Below are positions 1 through 8,817 of a stretch of DNA of 39,741 nucleotides, piece by piece. Position 1 is the first letter of the stretch. Every line of letters starts with the position of its first letter. The notes below the pieces were generated by a model. It ran no database searches. It had not been told where the DNA came from and saw nothing but the letters and a program-made list of their open reading frames with translations. The stretch comes from Burkholderiales bacterium (lineage in GTDB: Bacteria; Pseudomonadota; Gammaproteobacteria; Burkholderiales; Burkholderiaceae_F): positions 2,257,104 to 2,296,844 of the forward strand of contig CP070661.1 in NCBI GenBank assembly GCA_020355165.1, in the 5' to 3' direction. A program made the translations under genes and the position numbers.

Positions 1-120
1 CTTACCGGAGGCTTGACCTCCCTGAAGGGTCGTCCGAGACCAGGACGTTGATAGGCTGGGTGTGGAAGCGCTGTGAGGCGTTAAGCTAACCAGTACTAAT
101 TGCCCGTGCGGCTTGATCCT
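1..120 (+). rRNA. rrl: 23S ribosomal RNA, 3' end (partial)
   Basis: The first ~120 bases match the conserved 3' terminus of bacterial 23S rRNA. The segment around GATAGGCTGGGTGTGGAAG and the closing GTTAAGCTAACCAGTACTAA are recognisable, and the molecule ends in a GGCTTGATCCT-type tail. The 5' part lies outside the window. The exact mature 3' end is estimated by comparison with the E. coli end and could be off by a few bases. Confidence 0.95.
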
Positions 121-261
121 ATAACCGTGCTGCCTCGTTCTCGGGGCCTGAGAGCACGGCGATCGCAACCCCGTGCGCCGAATCGGCGCGCGGCTGCTTC
201 TTCCGAGTTGGATCTTTCGTGCGTCGCCCGACGGCGGCGCACGGAAAGGTCGTCCCCTTTA
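121..261 (+). other. 23S-5S internal spacer with processing hairpin
   Basis: This 141-base spacer has no tRNA cloverleaf and no convincing coding frame. A strong hairpin lies at 219-243, with arms CGTGCGTCGCC and GGCGGCGCACG pairing around a short loop with one G-U wobble. Such stems in rRNA spacers are usually RNase processing sites; that role is inferred. Confidence 0.5.
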
Positions 262-378
262 GCCTGACGACCATAGCGAGGCGGTCCCACCCCTTCCCAT
301 CCCGAACAGGACCGTGAAACGCCTCAGCGCCGATGATAGTGGGATGTATTTCCCGTGAAAGTAGGACATCGTCAGGCT
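262..378 (+). rRNA. rrf: 5S ribosomal RNA
   Basis: The sequence starts GCCTGACGACCATAGCGAG and ends GTAGGACATCGTCAGGCT. The complementary GCCTGACGA and TCGTCAGGC ends form helix I. The conserved CCCATCCCGAACAGGACCGT block characteristic of proteobacterial 5S rRNA is present. The length of ~117 nt is normal. It lies downstream of 23S in the usual order and is followed directly by a terminator. Confidence 0.96.
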
Positions 379-390
379 TGCCCCAAATGG

Positions 391-421
391 AAAAGCCCCG
401 GCCGAAGCGGCCGGGGCTTTT
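391..421 (+). terminator. rRNA operon intrinsic terminator (probably bidirectional)
   Basis: A GC-rich hairpin (GCCCCGGCC, loop GAAGC-type, GGCCGGGGC) is flanked by AAAA upstream and TTTT downstream. It ends the rRNA transcript on the plus strand. Because an A-tract precedes it, it can also stop transcription of the convergent dehydrogenase gene arriving on the minus strand from 468. Confidence 0.85.
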
Positions 422-467
422 CGCTTTCTGTCTGCCTGCCGCGGGACCGGCGGTGAAACCCGCCTAG

Positions 468-2987
468 TCAGGCCCGCGCCCTCGCGCCGGCCGGATCATA
501 GGGAGCCCGCAGCGACACCGCCGCCGGCAGCCGCTCGCCGGCCAGGTCGACTTCCCACCTTCCCGTTTCGAGCCACGCCTTGTCTGCCGGGCCGTCCGGG
601 CGGCTGGCGAGGCCGAGCGCGACGGGCCGCCCGAGCGTATGGCCGAACGCCGCCGAGGTGACAAACCCCGCCGGTGCGCCGTCGCGCAGGATCAGTTCGT
701 TGCCCCACAGGTTGGTGTGCGGCGCGTCGACCACCAGCGAGACGATCCGTCGTGTGATCGCGCCGCCCCCGGCCGCCCTGATCGCCTCGAGCGCGCTGCG
801 GCCGCGGAAGTCGCCCTTGTCCCAGCTGACGGCGAAGGCCAGGCCCGCCTCGAACGGGTTGACATCGGGCGTCAGTTCGCGGCCCCAGGCGCGATAGCCC
901 TTCTCCAGGCGCAGCGAATCGACGGCGTAATAGCCGGCGTTGCGCAGGCCGAGATCGGCGCCGGCGGCGACGATCTGCTCGTACACGGCGCTGGCGAACT
1001 CCACCGGCACGTAAAGTTCCCAGCCCAGTTCGCCGACATAGGTGAGGCGAGTCGCGCGCACCGTGGCGTAGCCGACATCGATCAGCTGCGAGGTGGCGAA
1101 CGGGAACGCCGCGCCGTCGAAATTGGCGGCCGAGACGCGGCGCAGCACCTCGCGCGAGGCCGGACCCATCACCGCCAGCATGGCGTACATCGAAGTCACG
1201 TCGGTCACCGTGCACACCGGCCGGCTCGGCATCGCCGCCAGCGCGCGCTCGATCACGTCGCGGTCGCGCACGGCCTGGGCACTGCCGGTGACGATCAGGT
1301 ACTCGTCCCAGTCGATGCAGGTGATCGTGAAGTCGGACTCGTAGCCACCGCGCTCGTTCAGCATGCCGGTGTAGACGGTGCGTCCGGCGATGGTCGGCAC
1401 GTCGTTGGCGACCAGGGCCTGCAGCACGCCGTGCGCATCGGCGCCCTTGATCAGCAGCTTGGCGAACGAGCTCATGTCGAATACCGCGACCTGCTCGCGG
1501 CAGGCGGTGTGCTCGGCAGCCACCCAGGGGTGCCAGTTCTGGTGACCCCAGCCATACTCGATGAACGCCTGCTCGGGCGTCGGCGCGAAGAAATTGGCAC
1601 GTTCCCAGCCCATCTTCGAGCCGAAGCAGGCGCCGGCCTGGCGCAGCCGTTCGTACAGCGGTGAGCAGCGGAACGGTCGCGCCGACTCGAGCTCGCGGTT
1701 CGGCCAGGGCATCTTGTAGTGCAGCCCGAGCACTTCCTTGATCCGGTCCGGCAGCCAGCTTTCGTTGGCGTTGAAGCGGGCAAAGCGGCGGATGTCGACC
1801 GGCCACAGGTCGAGCGCCGGTTCGCCCTGCACGATCCACTCGGCGAGCGCGCGGCCGGCGCCGCCAGCCGAGGCGATGCCCATCGAGTTGAAGCCGCAGC
1901 CGACGTACAGGTTGGTCAGCCCCGGCGCCGGGCCGAGGATGAAGTTGTTGTCGGCGGTGAACGATTCCGGGCCGTTGTAGAAAGCCTTGATCTTCGCCTC
2001 GGCCAGCGCCGGCACCCGCTGCACCGCGTTGTCCATCAGTATCTCGAAGGCGTCCCAGTTGTCGGGCAGCAACTGGAACTCGAAGTTCTCCGGGATGCCG
2101 CCGCGGTGCGCGGCTGACTGCAGCCACGGCGTGGCGTCCGGCTCGAAGCCTCCCATCAGCAGGCCGCCGACCTCCTCCTTGAAGTAGACGTAGCCATCCG
2201 GATCGCGCATCACCGGCAGGTCGCGGTGCACGCCGGTGATCAGGTCGGTGACGATGTAGTAGTGCTCGCACGAGAACAGCGGCACGGCGACGCCGAGCGC
2301 GCGCCCCAGCGCGCGCGACCACTGGCCGCCGCACAGCACGACCACTTCGGCGGCAATCGATCCGCCGCCGCCTCGCCTGTCGCGCCACTGCAGCGCGGCG
2401 ACGCGGCGGCCGGCAGCGCTGACCTGATGGATCGCCGCCTCGACGCGAACGCCTTCGAAGACCGCCACGCCGGCGTTGCGCGCGCCCTTGGCGAGCGCCA
2501 TCGTCAGGTCGGCCGGGTTGGCCTTGCCGTCGCCCGGCAGCCAGACCGCGCCCTGCAGGTCGGCGGTCTCCATGATCGGGTAGAGCCTGCCGGCCTCGGC
2601 GGGCGACAGCAGCTCGCAATCGACGCCGTAGGCGCGCGCCACGGCGGCGGTGCGCTTCAGCTGTACCAGGCGCTCCGGCGTACGCGCCACCGCCAGCGAG
2701 CCGCACTGCTTCCAGCCGGTTCCCAGCCCGGTCTCCGACTCGAGCCGCGCATACAGGTCGGTCGAGTAGCGGATCAGCCGGGTCATGCTCTCGTGGCTGC
2801 GCAGCTGGCCGACCAGTCCGGCGGCGTGCCAGGTGGTGCCGCAGGTCAGCCTGCCCTGCTCGAGCAGAACCACGCCTGTCTGCCCCATTTTGGCCAGGTG
2901 GTAGGCGACCGAGCAGCCCATGATGCCGCCGCCGATGATGACCGTGCGCGCCTGCGTCGGCACGGCTGCCGCTGTCTCGTTGTTCAT
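468..2987 (-). CDS. Sarcosine/dimethylglycine dehydrogenase-like FAD oxidoreductase with GcvT domain
   Basis: This 839-residue two-domain flavoenzyme has an N-terminal DAO-type FAD domain with a dinucleotide-binding GGGIMG (residues ~19-24). A TTWHAAGL motif places His54 where sarcosine and dimethylglycine dehydrogenases attach FAD covalently. The C-terminal half (~430-835) is a GcvT/aminomethyltransferase-like folate-binding domain (AVMGPASREVL, ELGWELYVP). Relatives demethylate N-methylated glycines and pass the one-carbon unit to tetrahydrofolate. The text around GTTWH and ETGL.TGW resembles sarcosine dehydrogenase most closely, but substrate is not settled. The start at 2987 (MNNETAAAV) lies close to the FAD motif; an in-frame ATG at 3026 would add 13 residues, and neither has a strong ribosome site. 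It is a single gene converging on the rRNA terminator. Confidence 0.88.
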   Translation of the reverse strand: MNNETAAAVPTQARTVIIGGGIMGCSVAYHLAKMGQTGVVLLEQGRLTCGTTWHAAGLVGQLRSHESMTRLIRYSTDLYARLESETGLGTGWKQCGSLAVARTPERLVQLKRTAAVARAYGVDCELLSPAEAGRLYPIMETADLQGAVWLPGDGKANPADLTMALAKGARNAGVAVFEGVRVEAAIHQVSAAGRRVAALQWRDRRGGGGSIAAEVVVLCGGQWSRALGRALGVAVPLFSCEHYYIVTDLITGVHRDLPVMRDPDGYVYFKEEVGGLLMGGFEPDATPWLQSAAHRGGIPENFEFQLLPDNWDAFEILMDNAVQRVPALAEAKIKAFYNGPESFTADNNFILGPAPGLTNLYVGCGFNSMGIASAGGAGRALAEWIVQGEPALDLWPVDIRRFARFNANESWLPDRIKEVLGLHYKMPWPNRELESARPFRCSPLYERLRQAGACFGSKMGWERANFFAPTPEQAFIEYGWGHQNWHPWVAAEHTACREQVAVFDMSSFAKLLIKGADAHGVLQALVANDVPTIAGRTVYTGMLNERGGYESDFTITCIDWDEYLIVTGSAQAVRDRDVIERALAAMPSRPVCTVTDVTSMYAMLAVMGPASREVLRRVSAANFDGAAFPFATSQLIDVGYATVRATRLTYVGELGWELYVPVEFASAVYEQIVAAGADLGLRNAGYYAVDSLRLEKGYRAWGRELTPDVNPFEAGLAFAVSWDKGDFRGRSALEAIRAAGGGAITRRIVSLVVDAPHTNLWGNELILRDGAPAGFVTSAAFGHTLGRPVALGLASRPDGPADKAWLETGRWEVDLAGERLPAAVSLRAPYDPAGARARA

Positions 2988-3165
2988 CTTTCCGCCCGTT
3001 TCCCCGGTGTCCGCCGCGTCCGGCATTGTGCCGCCACCACCGGCCGAGCGCTCGCACGGGCGGACGCTGTGCCTGGTCCGGGCAGTGCGGGATCGGTCAC
3101 GGGGGCGGTTTGGCGAGATCGGCGCATCGCCTTAAAGTGCGCCTTGCCAAGAAGGGAGACACGCA

Positions 3166-5211
3166 ATGGCTGAGTACAACACCGAGGATCTGAGGACCGT
3201 GGCCCTAGTCGGCCACGGCGCGGCAGGCAAGACGACCCTGGCCGAGCAGCTGCTGGCCACTTCCGGGATGATCGGCGCAGCGGGCACGGTCGAGCGCGGC
3301 AGCACCGTTTCCGACTACGACCCGCTGGAGAAGACCACGCTGCACTCGCTGCGTGCATCGGTCCTGCACTGCGACCACAAGGGAACGCGCATCCATCTGA
3401 TCGACACCCCGGGATACCCGGATTTTCTCGGCCAGGCGATGGGCGCGCTCGATGCGGCGGAGACCGTTGCGGTGGTGGTCAGCGCCACCAACGGTGTGGA
3501 GCTGGTCACCCGCCGCATGATGGCCTGGGCGAGCGCGCGCAACCTGTGCCGGATGATCATCGTCAACAAGATCGACCACGAGCACATCGACCTGCCGCTG
3601 CTGCTCGAGCAGCTGCAGGAGGCGTTCGGCTCGGAAGTGCTGCCGATCAACCTGCCGGCGGACAACGGCAACCGGGTGATCGACTGCTTCGACCACGACG
3701 AGGGCAAGGCCGACTTCCTGTCGGTGGCCGACGTGCACCGGCAGGTGATGGAGCAGGTGGTCGAGGTCGACGATGAGGCGATGGAGAAGTACCTCGAGGA
3801 GGGGGCGGTCGATCCGACCACGCTGCACGCACCGCTGGAGAAGGCGCTGCGCGAGGGCCACCTGATTCCCGTGTGCTTCGTGTCGGCGCGCACCGGTGCC
3901 GGCGTCGAGGAACTGCTCGACGTGATGGCACGCCACCTGCCCAATCCGACCGAGGGCAACCCGCCGCTGTTCTTCAAGGGCGACGGCGAGGCGGCCGCAT
4001 CGTTCCGCTCCGAGCCGGATCCGGGCAAGCATGTGCTGGCGCACGTCTTCAAGGTGGTCAACGACCCCTACGTCGGCAAGATCGGCATCTTCCGCGTCCA
4101 CCAGGGGACGATCACCAAGGACACCCAGCTTTACGTCGGCGAGAGCAAGAAGGCGTTCAAGACCGGCCACCTGTTCAACCTGCAGGGCAAGGACACCGTC
4201 GAGGTGCCGAGGCTGGTGCCTGGCGACATCGGCGCGGTGGCCAAGGTCGACGAGATCGGTTTCGACTGCGTGCTGCACGATTCGCACGACGAGGACTTCA
4301 TCCGCATGAAGCCGCTCGAGTTCCCGAAGCCGATGTTCGGCCTGGCGATCGCCCCGCGCCGGCGCGGCGACGAGGGGCGGATCTCCGAGATCCTCGCCAA
4401 GATGGCGGCGGAGGATCCGACGCTGTCGGTAGAACACGACGCGGTCACCAACGAGACGGTGCTGCGCGGCCTGACCGAACTGCACCTGCGCAGCGTGCTG
4501 GAGCGAATGAGCTCGCAGTTCAAGCTGGAGATCGACACCCGCCCGCCGCGCGTGCCGTACCGCGAGACGATCGCCGCCCTGGCCGAAGGCCACGCACGGC
4601 ACAAGAAGCAGACCGGCGGTGCCGGCCAGTTCGGCGAGGTGTTCCTGCGCGTGGAGCCACTGCCGCGCGGCGCCGGCTTCGAGTTCGTCGACCAGGTCAA
4701 GGGCGGAGTGATTCCGTTCAACCTCATTCCGGCGGTCGAGAAGGGGGTGCGCGAGGTGCTCGCCACCGGTTACGTGGCCGGCTACCCGATCCACGATCTG
4801 CGTGTCACGGTGTACGACGGCAAGCACCACCCGGTCGACAGCAAGGAGATCGCCTTCGTCGCGGCCGGCCGCAAGGCAATGCTGGATGCGCTGCCGAAGG
4901 CGCGGCCGATCGTGCTCGAGCCGATCGTCAACGTCGAGATCATCACGCCCGACTCGGCGATGGGCGACATCACCGGCGATCTGTCGGGCCGCCGCGGCCA
5001 GGTGACCGGCACCGGCAATCTCGCCGCCGGCATGATGGTCGTTCAGGGCGTCGTGCCGCTGGCCGAGCTGGAGGGCTATGCCGGGCGCCTGAAGGCGATC
5101 ACCCAGGGCAGCGGCAGCTTCTCGATGGAACTGGCCGACTACCAGCCGGTGCCGCCGGGCGTGCAGCAGCAGCTGGCCGCCAACTACAAGCGCAAGGAAG
5201 AGGAAGACTGA
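3166..5211 (+). CDS. Elongation factor G-like GTPase (EF-G2-type paralogue)
   Basis: This 681-residue translational GTPase has P-loop GHGAAGKT (16-23), DTPG (80-83) and NKID (134-137), followed by EF-G domains II-V with a canonical-looking domain IV (YDGKHHPVDSKEIAF). The switch I region is not that of housekeeping EF-G: the RGITI segment is replaced by SDYDPLEKTTLHSLR. That wording is seen in the EF-G-like (EF-G2) family, whose role is less clear than the translocase. It is therefore probably a paralogue and not the str-operon fusA; no rpsL, rpsG or tuf is nearby. AGGGAGA lies 7 bases before the ATG. The gene stands alone, diverging from the flavoenzyme and converging on the pseudouridine synthase. 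Confidence 0.9.
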   Translation: MAEYNTEDLRTVALVGHGAAGKTTLAEQLLATSGMIGAAGTVERGSTVSDYDPLEKTTLHSLRASVLHCDHKGTRIHLIDTPGYPDFLGQAMGALDAAETVAVVVSATNGVELVTRRMMAWASARNLCRMIIVNKIDHEHIDLPLLLEQLQEAFGSEVLPINLPADNGNRVIDCFDHDEGKADFLSVADVHRQVMEQVVEVDDEAMEKYLEEGAVDPTTLHAPLEKALREGHLIPVCFVSARTGAGVEELLDVMARHLPNPTEGNPPLFFKGDGEAAASFRSEPDPGKHVLAHVFKVVNDPYVGKIGIFRVHQGTITKDTQLYVGESKKAFKTGHLFNLQGKDTVEVPRLVPGDIGAVAKVDEIGFDCVLHDSHDEDFIRMKPLEFPKPMFGLAIAPRRRGDEGRISEILAKMAAEDPTLSVEHDAVTNETVLRGLTELHLRSVLERMSSQFKLEIDTRPPRVPYRETIAALAEGHARHKKQTGGAGQFGEVFLRVEPLPRGAGFEFVDQVKGGVIPFNLIPAVEKGVREVLATGYVAGYPIHDLRVTVYDGKHHPVDSKEIAFVAAGRKAMLDALPKARPIVLEPIVNVEIITPDSAMGDITGDLSGRRGQVTGTGNLAAGMMVVQGVVPLAELEGYAGRLKAITQGSGSFSMELADYQPVPPGVQQQLAANYKRKEEED

Positions 5212-5245
5212 CGCGACGCGGTCGGTGGCCGTCGCGCCGCCTCAG

Positions 5246-6100
5246 TCAGGCGAAGGATTCGTCGCCGCGCAGATAGCGCCATTGCCCGGCGGGCAGGGCG
5301 CCGAGGGCCACGCTGCCGATGCGCACGCGCTTCAGGCCGACGACCTTCAGGCCGACCGCCTCGCACATGCGGCGGATCTGCCGTTTGCGGCCCTCGCGCA
5401 AGACGAAGCGCAACTGATCCTCGTTCTGCCATGAGACCTTGGCTGGCCTGAGCTGCACGCCGTCGAGGGCCAGGCCGTGGCGCAGCAATTGCAGCCGCTC
5501 GGCAGGAAAGACCTCGTTCAGCGGGCCGGCCGAGCGCGCCTCGGGCCAGCTGACCCGCACCAGGTATTCCTTCTCGACCGACGACTCGCTGCCGATCAGC
5601 TGCCGCGCAACGCGGCCGTCCTGCGTCAGCACGAGCAGACCCGTCGAGTCGATGTCGAGCCGGCCGGCGACCGCCAGCCCGCGCAGGTGCGCGCGCGAAA
5701 ACTCGATCCGCGCGCGGTCGCCGCGCCAGCGGTTCTCCGGCGTGACCAGCACGACCGCCGGCCGGTAGCCGTCCTCGGCCTGGCCGCTGACGTAGCCGAC
5801 CGGCTTGTGCAGCAGGACGGTCACCCGGCCCGCCTGGGCGCGTTGGGCGCGCCGGTCGATCTCGATCTTCTGCTCGGGACGGACGCGGGCGCCGAGGGTG
5901 TCGACGACCTGGCCGTCGACGCGCACCCAGCCGGCGGCGATCCACTCGTCGGCCTCGCGGCGCGAAGCGAGGCCGAGCTCGCTGATCCGCTTGGACAGGC
6001 GCGGCAGCCCCTCATTACCGGCGGGGGTATCGGCCGGCCGCGGCTGCCGGCCGGCCGGCGGCTTGCCGGCAGCGGGCCGGGCGGGTCGGTTTGGCTTCAT
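5246..6100 (-). CDS. rRNA pseudouridine synthase, RluF-like
   Basis: This 284-residue RsuA/RluB/E/F-family enzyme isomerises a uridine in 23S rRNA to pseudouridine. After a Pro/Ala/Arg-rich 30-residue tail comes an S4 RNA-binding domain (~34-80: RLSKRISELGLASRREADEW). The catalytic domain has GRLDIDSTGLL with nucleophile Asp149. The C-terminal NRQIRRMCE-type motif (here GRKRQIRRMCEAVG) is followed by LKRVRIGSVALG, which is most like RluF. Target uridine cannot be assigned from sequence alone. The gene ends 35 bases from the convergent EF-G gene and its start is 96 bases from divergent trxC. Confidence 0.88.
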   Translation of the reverse strand: MKPNRPARPAAGKPPAGRQPRPADTPAGNEGLPRLSKRISELGLASRREADEWIAAGWVRVDGQVVDTLGARVRPEQKIEIDRRAQRAQAGRVTVLLHKPVGYVSGQAEDGYRPAVVLVTPENRWRGDRARIEFSRAHLRGLAVAGRLDIDSTGLLVLTQDGRVARQLIGSESSVEKEYLVRVSWPEARSAGPLNEVFPAERLQLLRHGLALDGVQLRPAKVSWQNEDQLRFVLREGRKRQIRRMCEAVGLKVVGLKRVRIGSVALGALPAGQWRYLRGDESFA

Positions 6101-6196
6101 CGCAGGTCAGTGGCCGGGGGCTCGACAGCCAAGTGTCGCATTGAAGCCGGGGTTTCCGACCGCATCTTCGTCGCTGCCGGATCCGAGGGCGCAGCG

Positions 6197-6619
6197 ATGA
6201 TCATTTCCTGTCCGCATTGCCAGGCGAAGAACCGCGTCAAGGCCGAGCGCTTCAACGACGAGCCCACCTGCGGCGGCTGCGGCAAGGCGCTGCTGACGGG
6301 CAGGCCGGTGGCGCTGACTGAGGCAAGCTTCGACGACGTGCTGGCGGCTAGCCGGCGGCCGCTGGTGGTCGATTTCTGGGCGGCGTGGTGCGGCCCATGC
6401 CGGGGCTTCGCGCCGGTCTTCGAGCAGGCGGCCGCGCGTCACCCGGAGTGGCTGTTCGCCAAGATCGACACCGACGCCAACCCGCAACTGAGCCAGCGGC
6501 TGTCGATCCGCAGCATTCCGACGCTGGCGGTGTTCCGCGACCGCCGGGTCGTCGACCGCGTGAGCGGCGCGCTGCCGGCGATGCAGTTCGAGCAGTGGCT
6601 GGGCGCGGCGCTGCGCTGA
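6197..6619 (+). CDS. trxC: Thioredoxin 2 (TrxC)
   Basis: This 140-residue cytoplasmic disulfide reductase has the N-terminal zinc-binding domain that separates TrxC from TrxA: paired CxxC motifs at Cys5/Cys8 and Cys25/Cys28. The thioredoxin fold has active site WCGPC (64-68) and the cis-Pro region SIPTLAVF. TrxC typically supports oxidative-stress tolerance; in E. coli it is OxyR-controlled, but no OxyR site was identified here. The ATG at 6197 has GAGG 8 bases upstream and gives the expected MIISCPHC start. A longer in-frame extension upstream is antisense to the pseudouridine synthase and was not used. It converges on the aldehyde dehydrogenase gene. Confidence 0.95.
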   Translation: MIISCPHCQAKNRVKAERFNDEPTCGGCGKALLTGRPVALTEASFDDVLAASRRPLVVDFWAAWCGPCRGFAPVFEQAAARHPEWLFAKIDTDANPQLSQRLSIRSIPTLAVFRDRRVVDRVSGALPAMQFEQWLGAALR

Positions 6620-6643
6620 AGGGGATTCGACTCCCGCCGCGGG

Positions 6644-8011
6644 TCAGGGCGCGCGCAGGTGCCAGCCCTTGGGCCGGGTGAAGGTCTCGATGCCGTAGGT
6701 CGACAGCGTCAGCCCGATTCCGGAGTGCTTCACGCCGCTCCACGGCAGCCGCGGGCTGACGCGGTCGCAACAGTTCCAGTAGACGCTGCCGGCGTCGACC
6801 TGCGCCAGGATCCGCTCGGCGCGCACGCGATCCTTGCTGTAGACGCCGGCGGTCAGGCCGTACTCGGTATCGTTCATCAGCCGCACCGCCTCATCGTCGC
6901 CCGCGACCTTCTGGATGCCGATGACCGGGCCGAAGCTCTCTTCGCGCATCAGCGCCATGGTGTGGTTCACCTGGCTGAACACGGTCGGCTCGAACCATTG
7001 GCCGGGCGGGTCGAGGCGGCGGCCGCCGGTCAGCAACCGGGCGCCCTTGGCCCTGGCGTCGGCGACCTGCGCCTCGAGCACGTCGAGTTGCGCCGCGCGG
7101 GTCAGCGGGCCGATGTAGCTGGACTCGTCGGTCGGGTCGCCGATCCGGAAGCCCTTCACCTCCCTGACGAAGGCGTCGACGAAGGCGTCGTGCACCTTCT
7201 CGTGCACGTAGATGCGCTCGACCGAGCAGCAGCTCTGACCGGTGTTGTACATCACCCCGTCGGCCAGCGATGCCGCCGCCGCCGCCACCTCGACGTCGTC
7301 GCAGACGTAGGTCGGGTCCTTGCCGCCCAGTTCGAGTTGCAGCCGGATCATGCGCGGCCCTACCGCCTGCGCGATCCTGGCACCGGTGGCATACGATCCG
7401 GTGAAGAACACGCCGTCGACCGGCTGCATCAGCAGCGCCGCCCCCGCCTCGCCGGCGCCGACGATGACCTGGAAGACGTCCTGCGGGACGCCAGCCGAGT
7501 GCAGCAGGTTGCCGATCTCCAGTCCGGTGAGCATCGCGTACTCGCTCGGCTTGTACAGCACGCTGTTGCCGGCCAGCAGCGCCGGCACGAAGACGTTGGC
7601 GCCGACGAAGTACGGATAGTTCCAGGCCGAGATGTTGACGACCACGCCGAGCGGCTCGTGGGTGATGCGTTCGTGCATGCCGTCGGCGTCGAACACCGTG
7701 CGTGGCGCCAGCGTATCGGCGGCGGCGTCGAGGAAGAAGTCGATCCGGCCCAGCAGACCATTCAGTTCGTTGCGTGACTGCCGGATCGGCTTGCCGACTT
7801 CCGAGGTCAGGATCGCCGCCAGCCTGTCCAGGTGGCTGACGATGCCCTCGCGAAAGCGGCGGATGCAGGCCAGACGCTGCTCGAGCGGCCGCGCCGCCCA
7901 GGAGGCCTGGGCCGCGCGAGCGGCGCTGCACTTCACCGCCACCGACTGCGGCGTGTCGGTGGCGAGCTCGGCGATGGTGCCGCCGGTGGCGGGGTTGGTG
8001 ACTTTGAGCAT
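6644..8011 (-). CDS. NAD(P)-dependent aldehyde dehydrogenase
   Basis: This 455-residue ALDH-superfamily enzyme oxidises an aldehyde to an acid. Visible catalytic elements are Asn131 (SAWNYPYF), general base Glu227 (LELGGKD) and nucleophile Cys261 in GQSCCSVER. The FTGSYATG cofactor loop is also present. It is the last gene of a six-gene minus-strand operon, 34 bases after the gamma-glutamyl hydrolase gene. Given the neighbours (gamma-glutamyl ligase, Fe-alcohol dehydrogenase, gamma-glutamyl hydrolase), the likely substrate is a gamma-glutamylated amino aldehyde, by analogy with PuuC; this is inference. Succinate-semialdehyde-type activity is an alternative. Confidence 0.9.
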   Translation of the reverse strand: MLKVTNPATGGTIAELATDTPQSVAVKCSAARAAQASWAARPLEQRLACIRRFREGIVSHLDRLAAILTSEVGKPIRQSRNELNGLLGRIDFFLDAAADTLAPRTVFDADGMHERITHEPLGVVVNISAWNYPYFVGANVFVPALLAGNSVLYKPSEYAMLTGLEIGNLLHSAGVPQDVFQVIVGAGEAGAALLMQPVDGVFFTGSYATGARIAQAVGPRMIRLQLELGGKDPTYVCDDVEVAAAAASLADGVMYNTGQSCCSVERIYVHEKVHDAFVDAFVREVKGFRIGDPTDESSYIGPLTRAAQLDVLEAQVADARAKGARLLTGGRRLDPPGQWFEPTVFSQVNHTMALMREESFGPVIGIQKVAGDDEAVRLMNDTEYGLTAGVYSKDRVRAERILAQVDAGSVYWNCCDRVSPRLPWSGVKHSGIGLTLSTYGIETFTRPKGWHLRAP

Positions 8012-8045
8012 GGATCGCAGGGGTCAGTGAGGTTGAGCCGCTGGT

Positions 8046-8816
8046 TCATCGGGCCGCGCGGCAGACGGCCAGGAAGTCGGCGAGCAGCGGTGCCCCGTCG
8101 AGCAGGTGGGCATTGTCACCGACGTGGAACTCCGGGTGCCACTGCACGCCCGCCAGGTACGGGCCGTCGCTGCGGCGGCACGCCTCGATCAGGCCGTCGG
8201 GTGCACGAGCCTCGACCACGAGGCCCGGTGCCAGGTCCTTGATGCCCTGATGGTGCACGCTGTTGACCGTGGGCGGATCGAGCCCCGCATACAGCTGCGC
8301 CAGCCGCGTGCCGGGCTCGAAAGCGATCTGGTGGTGGTTGCGGTCGTACAGCTGTGCGCTGCGGTGAAACAGCGGCCCCGGCCTCTGCAGCGCCAGGTCC
8401 TGGTACAGCGTTCCGCCGAGGGCGACGTTGATCACCTGCAGGCCGCGGCAGACGCCGAGCACCGGCTTGCCGCGGGCGCCGAAGGCGCGCAGCAGCGCGA
8501 TCTCGTAGGCGTCGCGGATGCGGTCGCCGCTCCACTCCGTTCGCAGCGGCTCCTCGCCGTAGCTGCCCGGCCACATGTCCGAGCCGCCCTCGAGCACCAG
8601 GCCGTCGAGCAGCTCGGCGTAGTGATCGAGCGTGACGTCGCCGCGGCGGGTGTCGCCGTCGGGCGACGGAATCACCAGGGCCAGCGCGCCCTGCGACTGC
8701 ACCCAGTGCGCGATCGACTGCTCGACGTACTGCAGCGTCTTGCCGGCGAAGATCGGCCGCTCCGCGTCGGCGTGGAAGAAGCAGGCGGAGACGCCGATCT
8801 TCAGGCGTTGCGACAT
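8046..8816 (-). CDS. Class I glutamine amidotransferase-like gamma-glutamyl hydrolase (PuuD-like, peptidase C26)
   Basis: This 256-residue protein has the peptidase C26/GATase1 triad: nucleophile Cys123 in GVCRGLQ, then His227 and Glu229 in QWHPEF. The segment VNSVHHQGI is typical of the PuuD branch, which hydrolyses gamma-glutamyl-GABA. No synthetase partner domain is present, so a free-standing hydrolase releasing glutamate from a gamma-glutamyl amide is expected. The start codon lies 1 base past the stop of the upstream alcohol dehydrogenase gene, indicating translational coupling. Substrate is inferred from the operon. Confidence 0.87.
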   Translation of the reverse strand: MSQRLKIGVSACFFHADAERPIFAGKTLQYVEQSIAHWVQSQGALALVIPSPDGDTRRGDVTLDHYAELLDGLVLEGGSDMWPGSYGEEPLRTEWSGDRIRDAYEIALLRAFGARGKPVLGVCRGLQVINVALGGTLYQDLALQRPGPLFHRSAQLYDRNHHQIAFEPGTRLAQLYAGLDPPTVNSVHHQGIKDLAPGLVVEARAPDGLIEACRRSDGPYLAGVQWHPEFHVGDNAHLLDGAPLLADFLAVCRAAR

Positions 8817-8817
8817 G

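Noticed and set aside
121..261. tRNA gene in the 23S-5S spacer
   Set aside because: No cloverleaf or GTTC/AATCC-type T-loop was found; the hairpin at 219-243 is a simple stem.
496..3057. 853-residue open frame antisense-shifted within the flavoenzyme gene
   Set aside because: Arg/Ala-rich shadow of the real frame; no domain is visible, and the FAD and GcvT motifs are in the other frame.
3205..4830. 541-residue frame opposite the EF-G gene
   Set aside because: His/Arg/Val-rich antisense product of high GC3; EF-G motifs are on the plus strand.
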